Shown one piece after another: positions 8,302 to 16,687 of a DNA stretch of 38,090 nucleotides. The DNA is from Paenibacillaceae bacterium UBA6304 (GTDB lineage Bacteria; Bacillota; Bacilli; Paenibacillales; Paenibacillaceae). The stretch spans positions 1 to 38,090 of the forward strand of contig DJTQ01000225.1 in NCBI GenBank assembly GCA_002439285.1. Reading direction: 5' to 3'. How positions within the stretch are numbered: the first letter of the stretch is position 1; each line of letters opens with the position of its first letter. The translations under genes were made by a program, and so were the position numbers. The notes under the pieces were generated by a model. It saw only the letters and a program-made list of their open reading frames with translations. It did no database searches and was not told the origin of the DNA.

Positions 8302-9600
8302 ATGAAGGAAATACTGAAGCTCGTTGTTGTTGGAGCGGGATCTTCATATACTCCGGAGTTAATCGAAGGCGTCATCATGCATCACAAAGGGCTACCCGTC
8401 AACGAAATCTGGCTGGTGGATATCGAGGAGGGACAAGAGAAGCTACAGACGATTGCGGAACTGAGCAAGCGCATGATTGCCGAGTCCGGACTTCCGATTA
8501 CAGTATGCGAGACGCTTAATCGCAGAGAAGCCATTGCCGGAGCGGATTTCGTCTGTACGCAAATTCGGGTAGGCATGTTGGAAGCCCGGAAATGGGACGA
8601 ATTGATTCCGATTCAATATGATGTCATCGGTCAGGAAACGACCGGTCCCGGTGGAATGATGAAAGGCCTGCGAACAATACCGGTCATTTTGGATATCTGC
8701 AAAGACATAGAAGAGCTTGCCCCTAACGCCTGGTTGTTGAATTTTACAAATCCGGCCGGCATGGTGACCGAGGCGGTCCACAAATATTCTTCGGTAAAAA
8801 GCGTAGGCTTGTGCAACTCGCCGATCGGTTTCCAAAAATGGCTCTCCGAGTTCTTTGACCTCCCCATTGAAAAGATCTACTCGGAGTTTGTAGGGATCAA
8901 TCATCTGCACTGGGTGTCCGACGTCGTGATTGACGGGGTAAGCAAACTGCAAGAGCTCATCGATTACCCTCAGAGCTATAAGGCGAGCAATGTGCCATTC
9001 GATTCCTGGGATCACCGGTTCCTGAACTCGTTAAAAGCGATACCATCTTATTATCTGAGCTATTACTACATGACGGACGCTATGCTGGAAGAACAGAAGG
9101 AAGCCGCAGCAACCACCGGCTCGCGCGCTGAAGTGGTGAAGAAGGTGGAAGAAGAGCTGTTCGAGCTGTACCTGAACACGGAGCTTAAGGAGAAGCCCAA
9201 GCAATTGGAGCAGCGGGGCGGCGCTTATTATTCCGAGGCCGCGGTACTTCTGATGTGTTCCATCCATAACGATTCCCGCGATATCCAGACGTTGAACGTG
9301 AGGAATGGCGGAATCATTGATTTCCTGCCGGAGGACGCTTCCATTGAAGTGAATTGCATCGTAACTAAACAAGGTCCGATGCCGATGCCGCTGCAAAAAA
9401 TACCGGATTCGATCCGGGGGCTGCTGGCGTCGGTTAAGCAATACGAGAGTTTGACTATCGAGGCTGCCGTGAATGGAGACCGGGATATCGCCCTACAGGC
9501 GATGGTCCATCACCCGCTAGTCCCTTCTATTTCCGTAGCTGAACAGCTGTTGGATGAAATGCTGGAGAAGAATAAACCGTATTTACCGAAGTTTCATTAA
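8302..9600 (+). CDS. GH4 family 6-phospho-beta-glucosidase
   Basis: 432 residues from the ATG at 8302 (AAGGAAGG ribosome site upstream). An in-frame ATG at 8284 lacks one. The N-terminal NAD-binding loop is VVVGAGSSYTPELI. Further GH4 marks are QETTGPGGM (about 111-119), NFTNPAGMVTEAV (147-159), CNSP (Cys171) and GINHLHWV (His201). In this family the Cys and His bind the divalent metal, and the enzyme works by an NAD-dependent oxidation/elimination mechanism. The CN-P type signature is that of the 6-phospho-beta-glucosidase branch rather than the alpha-galactosidase branch. No PTS gene is nearby, so the substrate phosphate probably comes from the kinase encoded just upstream. Confidence 0.92.
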   Translation: MKEILKLVVVGAGSSYTPELIEGVIMHHKGLPVNEIWLVDIEEGQEKLQTIAELSKRMIAESGLPITVCETLNRREAIAGADFVCTQIRVGMLEARKWDELIPIQYDVIGQETTGPGGMMKGLRTIPVILDICKDIEELAPNAWLLNFTNPAGMVTEAVHKYSSVKSVGLCNSPIGFQKWLSEFFDLPIEKIYSEFVGINHLHWVSDVVIDGVSKLQELIDYPQSYKASNVPFDSWDHRFLNSLKAIPSYYLSYYYMTDAMLEEQKEAAATTGSRAEVVKKVEEELFELYLNTELKEKPKQLEQRGGAYYSEAAVLLMCSIHNDSRDIQTLNVRNGGIIDFLPEDASIEVNCIVTKQGPMPMPLQKIPDSIRGLLASVKQYESLTIEAAVNGDRDIALQAMVHHPLVPSISVAEQLLDEMLEKNKPYLPKFH

Positions 9601-9623
9601 ACGGTCCCGGAGGAGGATAACCG

Positions 9624-10550
9624 ATGAAGGCGGCTGAGAAACCGAGTATATGGAAGCAATTCACCAAACAATGGGACCTGCAATCCATGGTTTGGCCGGG
9701 AATCATTTTTGTCTTTATTTTCAGTTATATTCCGATGTATGGCGTGGTTATGGCATTCCAACAGTACGATATCTTCAACGGGATCCTGAAGAGCCCTTGG
9801 GTGGAATTTATGAATTTCAAAATGTTCTTCCAGGCGCCGGAGTTCTGGAATGTGATGAGGAATACGATTGTCATTAGCTTGCTGAAACTGGTCATCACCT
9901 TTCCGGCACCCATTCTTCTTGCGTTGATGCTAAACGAAATCGGAAATATGGCCTTCAAGCGATTCGTTCAGACCGTCAGCTATTTGCCGTATTTTCTATC
10001 CTGGGTCATCGTATCTGGCTTTGTATTTACACTGCTGTCCGTGGACAACGGAACGGTGAACTATTTGCTGGAGCGATTCCATCTGATTCAGGAGCCGATA
10101 AATTTCCTGGCCGTGCCGGAGTATTTCTGGTCGATTCTAGTAAGCGTAAATGTGTGGAAGGAAGTCGGGTTTGCGAGCATCGTGTATCTGGCCGCAATCG
10201 CAGGTGTTGACCCCACCATGTATGAAGCCGCTTCCATCGACGGAGCCAGCCGGTTTAAGCAAATTTATTTGATTACGCTCCCCAGTATAGCGCCTATCAT
10301 TATTATCTTTATGATTCTAGCCATCGGAAATCTTCTAAGTGCGGGCTTTGAGGACATCTTGCTGCTAGGAACGAATCCGATTCTGAGGGAAAACTCGGAT
10401 GTCATTGATACCTATGTATACAGGGTCGGCATTCTGAATGCCAGGTTCTCTTATGCGACAGCGGTAGGGCTATTCAAATCGGTGATCAGTGTGCTGCTGC
10501 TAATCACAGCCAACAAAATTGCCCGCCGGGCAGATGTCAGTCTCTGGTAG
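9624..10550 (+). CDS. Sugar ABC transporter permease (LplB/YtcP-like, MalF type)
   Basis: 308 residues with about six membrane segments, beginning KQWDLQSMVWPGIIFVFIFSYIPMYGVVMAFQQYDIFNG, the usual start of LplB-type permeases. The EAA loop that docks the ATPase is present (EAASIDGASRFKQIYLITLPSIAP). GGAGGAGG precedes the ATG. It forms a heterodimer with the next permease. The operon lacks an ATPase gene, as is usual for this carbohydrate subfamily in Bacillota, where a shared MsmX-like ATPase serves several systems. Confidence 0.93.
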   Translation: MKAAEKPSIWKQFTKQWDLQSMVWPGIIFVFIFSYIPMYGVVMAFQQYDIFNGILKSPWVEFMNFKMFFQAPEFWNVMRNTIVISLLKLVITFPAPILLALMLNEIGNMAFKRFVQTVSYLPYFLSWVIVSGFVFTLLSVDNGTVNYLLERFHLIQEPINFLAVPEYFWSILVSVNVWKEVGFASIVYLAAIAGVDPTMYEAASIDGASRFKQIYLITLPSIAPIIIIFMILAIGNLLSAGFEDILLLGTNPILRENSDVIDTYVYRVGILNARFSYATAVGLFKSVISVLLLITANKIARRADVSLW

Positions 10551-10578
10551 GAGCCACAACCTAAAGGGGGGATGAGAA

Positions 10579-11469
10579 TTGAGACTAAGTCTGGGCGATA
10601 AAATCCTGCAGCGGACCATCTATATTCTGCTTACGCTATTGTCGGTAATTATGCTGTACCCGTTTTGGAACTCGCTTGTCATTTCCTTTAACCAAGGAAG
10701 CGACACGGCGCTTGGCGGCGTAACCCTGTGGCCAAGAGTCTTTACCATGGAGAACTATTATATCGTGTTCCAGGATCATCGCCTATTGAACTCTTTTTGG
10801 GTCACCATCCTAAGAACCTTGAGCGGCACGGCATTATCTCTATTTTTCACAGCCCTCTTATCCTATGGAATGTCCAAGAAGGGCTTGCTCTTCCGAAAGC
10901 AGTATATGGTGTTCTTCATGATCACGATGTTCTTTAGCGGGGGATTGATTCCAAGCTATATGCTTATTCGTTCCCTGGGCATGCTGGACACCTTTTGGGT
11001 TCTGATTATTCCCGGCATCATCAGCGTCTACAATATGATCGTCATACGCACCTTCTTCTCGGCTCTGCCTGACGGGCTGGAGGAATCGGCCAAAATCGAC
11101 GGTTGCAGTAACTATGGTATTTTCTTCAGGATCGTCATTCCTGTCTCCGGCCCGGTACTGGCTACGATAGCGTTATTTACGGCGGTGGGGCACTGGAACG
11201 ACTGGTTTACGGGAGCGATTTATATTACCAAGGATCACTTGCTTCCCATTCAGACTTTGCTACGCCAAATTATGAACTCTAACATTATGACGGAAATCGG
11301 CTCCTCGAATGCCATCGCTCTGGATCATATGAATCGAAACAGGACGATCACAACGAAGTCACTAACCATGGCCACGATGATGATCGCTACGATCCCTATT
11401 ATTTTAACTTACCCCTTCCTCCAGAAATACTTTGTTAAAGGTGTGTTGATCGGTTCATTAAAAGAATAG
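10579..11469 (+). CDS. Sugar ABC transporter permease (LplC/YtcP-like, MalG type)
   Basis: 296 residues starting at TTG, chosen because AAGGGGG ends 8 bp before it. The nearby ATG at 10572 is out of frame. About six membrane segments, the EAA-loop motif (EESAKIDGCSNYGIFFRIVIPVSGP) and the C-terminal FLQKYFVKGVLIGSLKE ending are typical of the MalG partner in this family. It lies 28 bp after its partner permease and 33 bp before the binding protein. Confidence 0.93.
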   Translation: MRLSLGDKILQRTIYILLTLLSVIMLYPFWNSLVISFNQGSDTALGGVTLWPRVFTMENYYIVFQDHRLLNSFWVTILRTLSGTALSLFFTALLSYGMSKKGLLFRKQYMVFFMITMFFSGGLIPSYMLIRSLGMLDTFWVLIIPGIISVYNMIVIRTFFSALPDGLEESAKIDGCSNYGIFFRIVIPVSGPVLATIALFTAVGHWNDWFTGAIYITKDHLLPIQTLLRQIMNSNIMTEIGSSNAIALDHMNRNRTITTKSLTMATMMIATIPIILTYPFLQKYFVKGVLIGSLKE

Positions 11470-11502
11470 CTGTCACCATTACTATAGAAAGAAGGGAAAA
11501 GA

Positions 11503-13149
11503 ATGCGTCAACGTACAAAATGGATAACGCTTCTTCTGATTTCTGTACTTATTCTTCTAACAGCTTGTAACAGAGGCGACGAACCTAATGCTTCACCGAG
11601 CAATGACGGGGCAAACCCGGATAACGCGGCAGTCGCTGACGATGGCAGCGGAATCAAGCCGGTTACCTTCAACTTCTATGGACACTACGATTGGCTTACG
11701 ACAGCACCTTGGGGGGACAATGAGGCAACGAAATGGATTCAGGAGAACCGCAAAGTTACCGTAGAACCGATCCAATCCGGCGGAGCGTCTGCGGAAAAGC
11801 TTAACACCATGATTGTCAGCAATAATCTGCCTGATGTTATCTTTACCGACCGGGGAGCAACGGTTGAAAAACTAGCAAAGGCAGGCAGACTCGTTGCGTT
11901 GGATGAGTACTATGAGAAGTATCCGAACTTTAAGAAGTATGTGAAGGAATCCACTCTGAATCTGCTACGTTCCGAGGACGGAAAGATCTATCAAATTCCC
12001 AATTGGTATACCTCGGGACAGTTCGGCAACGGCGGCTGGATGGTTAATAAAGATATATACAACGAGCTCGGCAGACCGGCGTTGGAAACCTACGATGACC
12101 TATACGAATACTTGCTGCAAGTACGAGACAAGTACCCGAACGTAGTGCCTCTGGAGGTTGGAGAGAAAGGTGCGGGCCTTGAAATTATGTATGGCGGATT
12201 CAAAGAGAACTCAACCAGTAAGTTCATCTCACTCATGGGTTATCCGGAAGGTGACAAGCTGGTATCCATCTATGATGATCCCGCCTTCAAGGAATTGATG
12301 CTGTATATCAACAAGCTGTTCCGCGAACGGCTGATTACGCAGGATGCGCTCCAGCAAACCCAGGATGCCGTAAAAGAAAAGGTAAATACCGGCCGGGTAG
12401 CGGTAATGATCGAATCTAATATTACAACTTACGGAGCCGAGGGGCACCGCGCGCTGACGGCCAACAATCCGGATAGCGGCTACGAGATCATTTGGCCGAT
12501 TCATAAAACCGGAATAGATAAGAATAAGGTGTTTGTCAGCGGGTTTGAGACCTTGGGCTGGAATGTCAACGTCATTACGACTAGCGCCAAAGATCCGGAA
12601 GCGATCTTCGCTTACTTTGACTGGATCACGGGTCCGGAGGGACAGAAGGTTCTATTCTTCGGTCCAAAAGGTCTGTACTGGGATGAAGAGGATGCCGACG
12701 GAGCGCCGATTCCGAACGAGGCATACAAATCTACGCCTGCCAACGAGCGTACGGAAACGATGAGAAAGTTTGAGGACTTTAACTGGGCGGGAAATACGAC
12801 CTTTATCGATACGGCCAAAATGAGCCTTGAGGCTTCGCTCTCCGCGAATCAGAAATCATGGGAGACGGTGGCGCAGTCCACGGTTACCTGGAAAACGGCG
12901 CTGGACATCACGGAATTTGTAAATACCGACCCGGTTCCGGATACCGAAATCGGCATTATCGCCCAAAATGTTCATGATATTTATACCGTTAACTTTGCCC
13001 AGATGGTTCACGCGAAGTCGGATGACGAAGTGCTGTCGGTTCTGGAGACGGGCAAGAAGAACACTTCCAAGGCAGGGCTGGATAAGCTGCTCAAATTCAA
13101 AACCGAAAGATGGCAGGAGAACGTCAAGAAAATCAACGCGACTAAGTAA
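11503..13149 (+). CDS. Sugar ABC transporter substrate-binding lipoprotein
   Basis: 548 residues. A lipoprotein signal peptide is present (WITLLLISVLILLTAC), with the lipobox LLTAC placing the lipidated Cys at about residue 22. The mature protein is a family 1 solute-binding protein of the large LipO/YtcQ type common in Paenibacillus (motifs NNLPDVIF, GWMVNKDIYNELGRPALETYDDL). It is anchored outside the membrane and delivers the sugar to the two permeases encoded just upstream. The ligand is unknown, and the operon context points to a beta-linked oligosaccharide. Confidence 0.93.
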   Translation: MRQRTKWITLLLISVLILLTACNRGDEPNASPSNDGANPDNAAVADDGSGIKPVTFNFYGHYDWLTTAPWGDNEATKWIQENRKVTVEPIQSGGASAEKLNTMIVSNNLPDVIFTDRGATVEKLAKAGRLVALDEYYEKYPNFKKYVKESTLNLLRSEDGKIYQIPNWYTSGQFGNGGWMVNKDIYNELGRPALETYDDLYEYLLQVRDKYPNVVPLEVGEKGAGLEIMYGGFKENSTSKFISLMGYPEGDKLVSIYDDPAFKELMLYINKLFRERLITQDALQQTQDAVKEKVNTGRVAVMIESNITTYGAEGHRALTANNPDSGYEIIWPIHKTGIDKNKVFVSGFETLGWNVNVITTSAKDPEAIFAYFDWITGPEGQKVLFFGPKGLYWDEEDADGAPIPNEAYKSTPANERTETMRKFEDFNWAGNTTFIDTAKMSLEASLSANQKSWETVAQSTVTWKTALDITEFVNTDPVPDTEIGIIAQNVHDIYTVNFAQMVHAKSDDEVLSVLETGKKNTSKAGLDKLLKFKTERWQENVKKINATK

Positions 13150-13194
13150 TTCTTGTTTGAAATAGAGCAAAGCTATTTTAAGGGAGGCAAGAAT

Positions 13195-14928
13195 ATGAAA
13201 TTTGCGCTGAGAACGAGGTTTATGGCGGTGATGAGTGTAATGTTGGCATTCTCGATGATGGGTACTGCAGGCGGGGTTAAGGCAGCGGAAGAGAGCAACC
13301 CGCCCTTTGAAACGGAAGTCATTGTTAGAACCGTAAACCAGTTTAAGAACACGACCGATGTACTGGAATTTGTCGAGATGGCGGAACGCAACGGGGTCGA
13401 TGTGATCAGCATGAATGTCAAGCAGGATGAAGATGACGAGGTTCCCTCCGGACAGGTATTTTATCAAAGTGATATTGCGCCTGTAGCGCAAGGCTATGAG
13501 GATTTTGATGCTTTGCAGGAGGTCGTTACGGCTGCTCATGCAGCGGGCATCAAAGTTCAGGCCTGGATTCCGCAGTTCCATGATCAGGCGGCTTTCCTGC
13601 AGCATACGGAATGGCAGATGCAAGCGCTGGTGGATGGAGTCCAAACTCCACTTACAGGCTCTAACGGCAGTGAATATTTCGTAAATCCGATCCATCATGA
13701 AGTGCAGGAATATGAGCGATCCATTATCCAGGAAGTGATTGAGAACTATGCCGTGGATGGTGTTGTGCTGGATTGGATTCGTTTCGACAACTACAATATG
13801 GACGTCAGCGATTATACGGTTGCCAAATATCAGGCGGAGTTTGGATATTCCCCGCTTAGCATTGATTTCGATACGGACTCGACGCAGCGCGATCAATGGA
13901 ACGAATGGAGAACCGACCAAATCGGGCAGTATGTAGGCGATATTCGGCAGGACATTACCGAGTCTTCGAAACCCGATATGCAGCTCGGGGTGTATATTTT
14001 GCCGCCAGAATTTGTGGAGGTTGGGCAGGATGTATCCAAGTTCAAGGAACACATCGATTTTGTTGCACCCATGGCGTACTTCGACGACTGGGAGTTTAAC
14101 AGCGACTGGGTATACAGTACAAATTACGGCATCTTGAAGGACACGAGTGACCGGATCAGCGGCCAGTCCGTGGACATTGTGGCCACGTTGGACAATGACT
14201 GGACAGACGATCAATACCAGGAGATTTATAAGGGAATCCGGGATAATTACCCGGGTGTGGAGCGGCTCTCTTTCTTTGCATACGGCACCTGGCCAGAAGC
14301 GGAACTGTCCAAAATCAATGAACGTACAACCTGGCCCACGCCGGACTGGACACCACCGGTAGAGGAGGATTACCCTGCGAATCTGCCTGCGGGCTGGAAG
14401 GCAAGAAATATCGGCTCGATGCCGGGGAATGTTACCTACAGTTCCTCCAAAAAGCAATTTACAATGAACAGCCAATCTACGGATATTTGGGGAGAATCGG
14501 ATCAACTGAACTTGGTATATCAGCCCGTCAGGGGCAATGTCGAGATGATTGTTCAGGTTAAGTCAATGGACCGCGTCGATGGTTGGGCCAAGGCCGGCAT
14601 CATGATCCGGGAATCGCTGAACCCTGATGCGAAGCACGTCGATGTGATGCTTACCTCGGAGAATGGCGCATCCTTCCAGTATCGCACAGAGACCACGGGA
14701 GGCACAACCGACCAGACCACGGATGACTCAGCTCCAGCCTGGCTGAAGCTGAGCCGTAAGGGCAACATTTTCACCGGGTCGATTTCTTCCAACGGCAGGC
14801 ACTGGAATAAGATCGGCACGGTCACGATTCCAATGAATCGCCAAGTGTATGTAGGCATGGCTCTCAGCAATCCGGGAGACGATACAGGCAATAAGGTCGT
14901 GTTTGGAAATGTAAAGTTAACCCAATAA
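13195..14928 (+). CDS. Secreted putative glycoside hydrolase (GHL10-like TIM barrel) with C-terminal lectin-like domain
   Basis: 577 residues from the ATG at 13195, which has GGGAGG 8 bp upstream. A TTG further out would place charged residues before the signal peptide. The signal peptide ends near GGVKAAEE. Residues about 35-385 look like a TIM barrel of the GHL10/family-10-like group: GVDVISMNVKQ, AGIKVQAWIPQF, AVDGVVLDWIRFDNYN and VAPMAYFDDW have the expected strand-end acidic and aromatic residues. After a proline-rich linker, residues about 395-577 form a DUF1349/concanavalin-like beta-sandwich (KAGIMIRESLNPDAKHV). No sortase or S-layer anchor is seen, so the protein is probably released. 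It is last in the operon and may generate or bind the sugar that is imported. Activity is inferred from the fold only. Confidence 0.8.
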   Translation: MKFALRTRFMAVMSVMLAFSMMGTAGGVKAAEESNPPFETEVIVRTVNQFKNTTDVLEFVEMAERNGVDVISMNVKQDEDDEVPSGQVFYQSDIAPVAQGYEDFDALQEVVTAAHAAGIKVQAWIPQFHDQAAFLQHTEWQMQALVDGVQTPLTGSNGSEYFVNPIHHEVQEYERSIIQEVIENYAVDGVVLDWIRFDNYNMDVSDYTVAKYQAEFGYSPLSIDFDTDSTQRDQWNEWRTDQIGQYVGDIRQDITESSKPDMQLGVYILPPEFVEVGQDVSKFKEHIDFVAPMAYFDDWEFNSDWVYSTNYGILKDTSDRISGQSVDIVATLDNDWTDDQYQEIYKGIRDNYPGVERLSFFAYGTWPEAELSKINERTTWPTPDWTPPVEEDYPANLPAGWKARNIGSMPGNVTYSSSKKQFTMNSQSTDIWGESDQLNLVYQPVRGNVEMIVQVKSMDRVDGWAKAGIMIRESLNPDAKHVDVMLTSENGASFQYRTETTGGTTDQTTDDSAPAWLKLSRKGNIFTGSISSNGRHWNKIGTVTIPMNRQVYVGMALSNPGDDTGNKVVFGNVKLTQ

Positions 14929-14960
14929 CCACCTCCATAAAGCGAAACATAGGCAAAGGG

Positions 14961-15000
14961 GCTGGCCAGAGATGTTATTCTTGGCCGGCTCTTTCTCTTT
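14961..15000 (+). terminator. Terminator of the glycoside operon
   Basis: Stem GCTGGCCA/TGGCCGGC (one wobble pair) with a 13-base loop, followed by CTTTCTCTTT. An outer GGCAAAG/CTTTGCC pairing can extend the stem. It lies 32 bp after the stop of the secreted protein gene. Confidence 0.65.
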
Positions 15001-15023
15001 GCCGGCTTACTGCCGCCTGCTTG

Positions 15024-15059
15024 GTGGCCCCCAGTCATCTACGATGACTTTTGGGGCAC
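15024..15059. repeat. Left copy of a bracketing hairpin repeat (array 1)
   Basis: Contains GTCATCTACGATGAC followed by TTTTGGG. A 24-bp block (15032-15055) is repeated identically and in the same orientation at 17026-17049. Here the short stem AGTCATC/GATGACT is nested inside an outer GTG-CCCC/GGGGCAC pairing. The two copies bracket the palindrome array and the IS element. Confidence 0.75.
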
Positions 15060-15172
15060 GACCGCTGGGATCGATAGGAGTGAGGGTTGTTGGGAGCAAA
15101 TTAACTGTATTTCCGAGTCAATTTCATAATTCATAACCCTTGATTCAACTAGGTTTTTTGACCATAGAAAAA

Positions 15173-15242
15173 GGAGTACCTCCCCAAATCTCGAAGTAAT
15201 AGGCGACTAAACCAAAATCGAGAAAAGAAACGGAGGTACTCC
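15173..15242 (+). promoter_or_regulatory. Transposase leader hairpin that buries the ribosome binding site
   Basis: Perfect 11-bp inverted repeat GGAGTACCTCC (15173-15183) and GGAGGTACTCC (15232-15242), with an inner TCTCGA/TCGAGA pairing (15189-15194 and 15218-15223). The right arm contains the GGAGG ribosome site of the transposase, so the folded mRNA would hide it. Such folding is a known way for IS elements to avoid translation from read-through transcripts. Confidence 0.65.
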
Positions 15243-15244
15243 CT

Positions 15245-16687
15245 ATCTATTCAATTCGCCAAATAGAGCTGTTTTCCTTCGAGCAATTGTTGGAAATGCG
15301 CCCCGAAGATAAATATGGTCATATTTTTGAGTATTTGAATCTCGCTCCGGTTATGCATGCGCTTAGCAAACCTAGTCGCTTAGGGCGTCCAGAAGTCTTA
15401 AATTACTCTGCCATGATTTACTCGCTGCTAATCGCAAAGATAGAGGGCATTGAATTCGTCTCCTCCATCGTAAAGCGTTTGAGAAGCAGTGAGGAATTTC
15501 GGATTCAATGCCGGTTTACCGGTTCGGATCGTATACCGAGTGAAGCATCCTACTCCCGGCTCAATCTAGTCTTACAACAGAAGGGCTTACTCGAACAAGT
15601 ACAAGACCGTTTAGTAAAAGCCGCTCATGCTGAAGGCTTCTTAGCAGGAACCCATATTGCCGTTGATTCCTCGGCTGTTGAAGCCTGGGACTGCCAATAT
15701 GGAGAGTCAGCCGCGAAACGTCGTGCGGCTCGGCGAGAGAAGAGTCACCCTGATTCTTCAACTCAACAACTCGAACTGGATCCACCTCTGTCTGTGTCCG
15801 AACCAGCACTCTCAAAACCTCAAAAGCCGGTTTATGGACGTGGGAATTGCACCGCCCAAGAAAAGGAGCGCCGTCATAGAGAACGTGAAGCCTACGAGGC
15901 AAGCTTGGAACCTTTTGATAAGAAAATTGAAGGCATGTTGTCCTATACTTACGATGAATTGTTTAAAGCATTACCTCGGCAAGCCTCTCTTTGCAGCAAG
16001 AAAAACTCGAAAGGTAAACTCACCTCCTGGTATGGTTACAAAGCCAACGTATTGGTGGATACGGACAGTCAATATGTGCTAAGCGGGGTACTGAGTTCGG
16101 CTCATTTGAATGACCAGCGCATGGCAGTACTGTTACTCAAAGGGCTTCCGCTCAAGTTTCCCATGTTAAAGGTAAAGCATGTGTTAGGGGATAAAGGCTA
16201 TGACAGCAAACCCGTGTATGAACTGGTTCGCTCGATCAAGGCATATCCTATTATAGATATAATCCACCATACGACTCCGTCGGAAGGGATGAATCTCGAT
16301 TATGGCCCGGTATGTAAAGAAGGCCATACTTATCGGTATGATAGCTTTGATCGCAAATATGAGACACTTCGATATACCTGTCCAAGCTCTTGTAAGGAGT
16401 GTCCTTTTGCTGATTCGGACTGCCAGAAGGTATTTAAAGTCCGGATCGAAACAGACGTACGCAAGCACACCTATCCAGCAAGAGGCAGCGAGAGCTTTAA
16501 GAAACTGTACAAGAAACGGACAGCAGTTGAACGTGTATTTGCTTACCTAAAAGAGTACTTTGGACTAAAACGAACGCGGCACCGCGGCGTTAGAGCAAAT
16601 GTTGATTTTCAACTGAGTATGCTCGCCTACAATTTAACCAAGTTTGCACTTGATAAGTTAAACAAGCGTATGGTCCAAGCTGCGTAA
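15245..16687 (+). CDS. IS1182-family transposase
   Basis: About 480 residues if translation begins at the ATC at 15245, which lies 8 bp after GGAGG. The first conventional candidate is TTG at 15287, with no ribosome site. The reading frame is open throughout. DDE-type catalytic features are present: IAVDSSAVEAWD (first Asp), HVLGDKGYDS (second Asp) and KKRTAVERVFAYLKEYFGLKRTRHRG (Glu). The N-terminal DUF772-like domain (SRLGRPEVLNYSAMIYSLLIAK...FTGSDRIPSEASYSRL) and a Cys-rich insertion (CPSSCKECPFADSDC) fit the IS1182 family. The protein cuts and inserts the element. ATC may be a mutated ATG, in which case this copy would be poorly expressed. Confidence 0.9.
   Translation: MYSIRQIELFSFEQLLEMRPEDKYGHIFEYLNLAPVMHALSKPSRLGRPEVLNYSAMIYSLLIAKIEGIEFVSSIVKRLRSSEEFRIQCRFTGSDRIPSEASYSRLNLVLQQKGLLEQVQDRLVKAAHAEGFLAGTHIAVDSSAVEAWDCQYGESAAKRRAARREKSHPDSSTQQLELDPPLSVSEPALSKPQKPVYGRGNCTAQEKERRHREREAYEASLEPFDKKIEGMLSYTYDELFKALPRQASLCSKKNSKGKLTSWYGYKANVLVDTDSQYVLSGVLSSAHLNDQRMAVLLLKGLPLKFPMLKVKHVLGDKGYDSKPVYELVRSIKAYPIIDIIHHTTPSEGMNLDYGPVCKEGHTYRYDSFDRKYETLRYTCPSSCKECPFADSDCQKVFKVRIETDVRKHTYPARGSESFKKLYKKRTAVERVFAYLKEYFGLKRTRHRGVRANVDFQLSMLAYNLTKFALDKLNKRMVQAA

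Noticed and set aside
8443..9015. 190-codon open frame on the minus strand
   Set aside because: Opposite the GH4 gene with its complete motifs.
12856..14505. 549-codon open frame on the minus strand
   Set aside because: It lies opposite two well-supported genes (binding lipoprotein and secreted TIM-barrel protein), has low-complexity His/Arg/Leu-rich content and no recognisable family.
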